From Limibacillus halophilus (GTDB taxonomy: Bacteria; Pseudomonadota; Alphaproteobacteria; Kiloniellales; CECT-8803), in the NCBI RefSeq assembly GCF_014191775.1, contig NZ_JACHXA010000005.1, forward strand, positions 186,001 through 250,000: a stretch of 64,000 nt of DNA. Reading direction: 5' to 3'. Under the pieces are notes generated by a model, which saw only the letters and a list, made by a program, of their open reading frames with translations, was not told where the DNA came from and did no database searches. Position numbers and translations under genes: made by a program. Numbering within the stretch: the stretch's first letter is position 1; each line of letters opens with the position of its first letter. Shown piece by piece: positions 60,581 through 64,000 of this stretch.

Positions 60581-61432
60581 ATGTCCGGCACGTCCGCGCA
60601 ACGCGTTTCAATCGGGGAACTGGAGGTCGCGAATGATAGACCCTTTACCCTGATTGCCGGGCCCTGTGCGATTGAAAGCCGGGCCCATGCGCTAGAGACC
60701 TGTGCGTCGATTAAGGAGATCACCGATCGTCTGGGAATCGGTTTGATTTACAAATCCTCGTTCGACAAGGCCAACCGCACGAGCCTAAAGGCCGTGCGTG
60801 GGATCGGCATGGCCGAAGGCATTGATATTCTCGCGGACGTCAAGGCGACTTACGCTTGCCCGGTTCTGACCGATGTCCATGCAGCCGAACAGTGTGCGCC
60901 GGTTGCCGAGGCGGTCGATGTGCTTCAGATACCGGCTTTTCTGTGCCGCCAGACCGATTTGCTTGTAGCCGCGGCGCAAACCGGCGCTGCGATCAATGTA
61001 AAAAAAGGTCAATTCCTGGCTCCATGGGACATGATCCAGGTTGTGGCCAAGCTCCATGGTTCCGGCAACGACCGGGTGTTGGTTACGGAGCGAGGAGCGT
61101 CGTTTGGGTACAATACGCTCGTTGCCGATATGCGGAGCCTACCAATCATGGCGCGTGATACGGGCAGCCCGGTGATTTTCGACGCGACCCACTCAGTTCA
61201 GCAACCTGGTGGAAAGGGTTCGGCTTCGGGTGGGCAGCGCGAGTTCGCACCGGTATTGGCGAGAGCGGCAATCGCTGTCGGTGTCGCTGGTGTTTTCGCA
61301 GAGACACATCAAGATCCCGATTCAGCGCCGTCCGATGGTCCGAATATGATACCGCTCAAGGAGCTAGAAGGCGTGCTTTCCATTTTGGTGGCGCTCGACG
61401 CTATAGCCAAAGCCAATCCCGTTCGGATCTAA
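60581..61432 (+). CDS. kdsA: 3-deoxy-8-phosphooctulonate synthase
   Basis: Condenses PEP with arabinose 5-phosphate to give KDO 8-phosphate, the precursor of the LPS inner core. It is 283 aa, TIM barrel. Signatures are [39 protein letters not shown] and [12 protein letters not shown]. The Cys in the N-terminal GPC motif alone does not decide between metal-dependent and independent forms. AGGAAGAG precedes the ATG, 18 bases after pyrG. Confidence 0.96.
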   Translation: MSGTSAQRVSIGELEVANDRPFTLIAGPCAIESRAHALETCASIKEITDRLGIGLIYKSSFDKANRTSLKAVRGIGMAEGIDILADVKATYACPVLTDVHAAEQCAPVAEAVDVLQIPAFLCRQTDLLVAAAQTGAAINVKKGQFLAPWDMIQVVAKLHGSGNDRVLVTERGASFGYNTLVADMRSLPIMARDTGSPVIFDATHSVQQPGGKGSASGGQREFAPVLARAAIAVGVAGVFAETHQDPDSAPSDGPNMIPLKELEGVLSILVALDAIAKANPVRI

Positions 61433-61548
61433 CCGGGCGCTAACGGCGTCAATTTCTTCCAACTTCATGCCGTCGTTCTTGCTCCGAGGGGGCGGAGCGG
61501 GTATTCCTGCGCCCAATGTATGGACCCCTTTCAGAAAAGAGGCTGTGA

Positions 61549-62829
<1,281 letters not shown>

Positions 62830-63020
62830 TAGATCGTTTGATAGATCCGGAGTTGTGTTCACTGCGTGCTGGATCCACAAGATGTGGTTGTGATGGCATT
62901 CCAGAGAGAGTCCAAAACCAGAACAAAGCGCTATCTGAGCAACAAATTGAATCCTCTTGGAATCATTGAGTTTTTTGACTTGTTCTCCGAGTCGTTTCAT
63001 GATTCCATAAGGGCATGACA

Positions 63021-63377
63021 ATGGTTCAGGAAATACGCAAACGGGGTGTCGCCGTTTCACTGCAGGCCTTCGCGGCCTGTATGGTGGTGTATTTTGGCTA
63101 TCACGCTGTACAGGGTGAGCGCGGTTTCCTGTCTTATGTGAAGCTAAATAAGGAATTGGCTCAGATTGCAGCCCAAGAGGCTGCCGTTGCCAAAGAGCGA
63201 CGTGAGTTAGAGACACAGGTCGCGGGCTTGAGGCCGGAGAGCCTTGACCTCGACTTACTCGATGAACGAGCACGGCTTTTACTCAATTATGGCAGCGGCG
63301 ACGAAGCCGTTGTTTGGCTCGGTGAAGCATCTGGCGAGAGTGCTGTCGAGCCGGTCACGGGCGAAGATAACCAATAA
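63021..63377 (+). CDS. ftsB: Septum formation initiator FtsB/DivIC family protein
   Basis: Cell-division protein, 118 aa: a short cytoplasmic N-terminus, one transmembrane helix (about residues 12-29) and a periplasmic coiled coil (about 40-68, with KELAQIAAQEAAVAKERREL). The conserved end of the coil, ESLDLDLLDERARLLL, matches the family. I use the ATG at 63021 because AAGGG is 7 bases away; an ATG at 63015 is too close to it. Placement between eno and pdhA is conserved in alphaproteobacteria. Confidence 0.9.
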   Translation: MVQEIRKRGVAVSLQAFAACMVVYFGYHAVQGERGFLSYVKLNKELAQIAAQEAAVAKERRELETQVAGLRPESLDLDLLDERARLLLNYGSGDEAVVWLGEASGESAVEPVTGEDNQ

Positions 63378-63401
63378 CAAGTTAAACAAAGAAAATGCGG
63401 C

Positions 63402-63441
63402 AATTGCAATGAGTTAACGCTCATTGCAATTTGTCGTTTTT
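63402..63441 (+). terminator. Terminator-like 12-base inverted repeat between ftsB and pdhA
   Basis: AATTGCAATGAG (63402-63413) and CTCATTGCAATT (63420-63431) are perfect complements around a 6-base loop, with a T-run ending at 63441. The stem is AT-rich and unusually long for a terminator in this sequence, so it may also act as an operator for the pdh genes. Confidence 0.6.
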
Positions 63442-63516
63442 AGCCTTACTTTGAGATTGTTATGGAACGCGACCGCCCTGACGCGGCCGCCCAGCAATCA
63501 AAAGCGGGGAGAGCCA

Positions 63517-64000
63517 ATGGCGACCAAGAGTGGTGCTGCCGCCAGTAAGGCGGCTTCTGGAGCGACTCGTTCGCGAAGCCGCAAAGCCACAACGGCCCAA
63601 AAGTCTCGAACTCAAAAGGCCGGATCCACAAATTACAGTGCCGACGAACTTCTGAAGTATTACCGCGACATGCTGCTGATCCGACGCTTCGAGGAGAAGG
63701 CCGGGCAGATGTACGGCATGGGCCTGATAGGTGGGTTCTGTCACCTTTATATCGGCCAGGAAGCGGTCGTAACGGGCATTCAAGCCTCAATGCAGGAAAG
63801 CGATTCGGTCGTGGCTTCCTATCGGTGCCATGGCCACATGCTCGCTTGCGGTATGGACGCCAAGGGCGTGATGGCGGAATTGACTGGCCGGCGCGGCGGC
63901 TATTCCAAGGGTAAGGGTGGCTCCATGCATATGTTTAGCCGCGAGAAGAACTTCTTCGGTGGCCACGGCATAGTGGGCGCTCAGGTACCGATTGGCACCG
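63517..64000 (+). CDS. pdhA: Pyruvate dehydrogenase E1 component subunit alpha (partial)
   Basis: First 161 codons of the E1-alpha subunit of pyruvate dehydrogenase; the gene continues past the window. After a basic Ala/Lys/Ser-rich extension of about 40 residues comes the conserved core: YRDMLLIRRFEEKAGQMYG, GGFCHLYIGQEAV, SYRCHGHMLACG and GGKGGSMHMF-type sequence (SKGKGGSMHMF) leading to the thiamine diphosphate site. The ATG has GGGGAGAG upstream. This is the two-subunit E1 type, so pdhB is expected next. Confidence 0.95.
   Translation, partial: MATKSGAAASKAASGATRSRSRKATTAQKSRTQKAGSTNYSADELLKYYRDMLLIRRFEEKAGQMYGMGLIGGFCHLYIGQEAVVTGIQASMQESDSVVASYRCHGHMLACGMDAKGVMAELTGRRGGYSKGKGGSMHMFSREKNFFGGHGIVGAQVPIGT

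Noticed and set aside
62975-63003. Promoter TTGACT-N17-CATGAT before ftsB
   Set aside because: The transcript would start at about 63010, inside the ribosome binding site of ftsB, so it is unlikely to be functional in this form.

Overview
The window is a gene-dense, moderately GC-rich chromosomal stretch from an alphaproteobacterium, most likely of the Rhodospirillales/Kiloniellales type. This rests on gene order (nuo - birA - coaX - RNase J - proS - lolCD - dnaE; rpsB to lpxB; ppi - trpE, trpGDC - moaC - moeA - lexA; tpiA - secG - pyrG - kdsA - eno - ftsB - pdhA), on a prolyl-tRNA synthetase without the editing domain, on LpxI in place of LpxH, and on an alphaproteobacterial GTTC-N7-GTTC SOS box. 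Nearly everything is core metabolism or envelope biogenesis. I see no phage, IS element, CRISPR array, tRNA or rRNA, and no gene-free stretch above 300 bases.

Layout. 1-13957: the end of nuoA, then nuoBCDEFGHIJKLMN, a complete respiratory complex I operon in which most neighbours overlap or nearly touch. 13970-17934: birA, coaX, RNase J, methylmalonyl-CoA epimerase and a DUF1467 membrane protein. 17952-19970: tag (DNA repair) and, on the opposite strand, an AzgA-type purine permease, separated by a bidirectional terminator. 20224-27045: proS, lolC, lolD, dnaE. 27254-29088: rpsB and tsf behind a structured leader, ending in a strong terminator. 29201-33229: pyrH, frr, uppS, cdsA, dxr. 33381-41791: rseP, bamA, skp, lpxD, fabZ, lpxA, lpxI, lpxB, an outer-membrane and lipid A assembly operon ending in a bidirectional terminator.

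41822-44612 (minus): gltA and gltX. 44860-46983: comEC. 47025-51980 (minus): lexA with its SOS operator, moeA, moaC, trpC, trpD, trpG. 52069-53779 (plus): a CueR-type copper regulator with a copA-like promoter/operator, then a divergent polysaccharide deacetylase with its own extended -10 promoter. This pair separates trpG from trpE. 53812-57244 (minus): trpE and a membrane-anchored peptidyl-prolyl isomerase. 57488-63377 (plus): tpiA, secG, pyrG, kdsA, eno, ftsB. 63517-64000: the start of pdhA, cut by the window edge.

Functionally the window joins respiration (Nuo), central carbon metabolism (Eno, TpiA, GltA, PdhA), translation (ProS, GltX, RpsB, Tsf, Frr), replication and SOS (DnaE, LexA, Tag), tryptophan and molybdopterin synthesis, and envelope building (UppS, CdsA, Dxr, RseP, BamA, Skp, Lpx, KdsA, LolCD, SecG). 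I found no convincing novel system. The most unusual points are the cueR-deacetylase pair inside the trp region, the structured rpsB leader, and a terminator placed just before pyrH with little room for another promoter.
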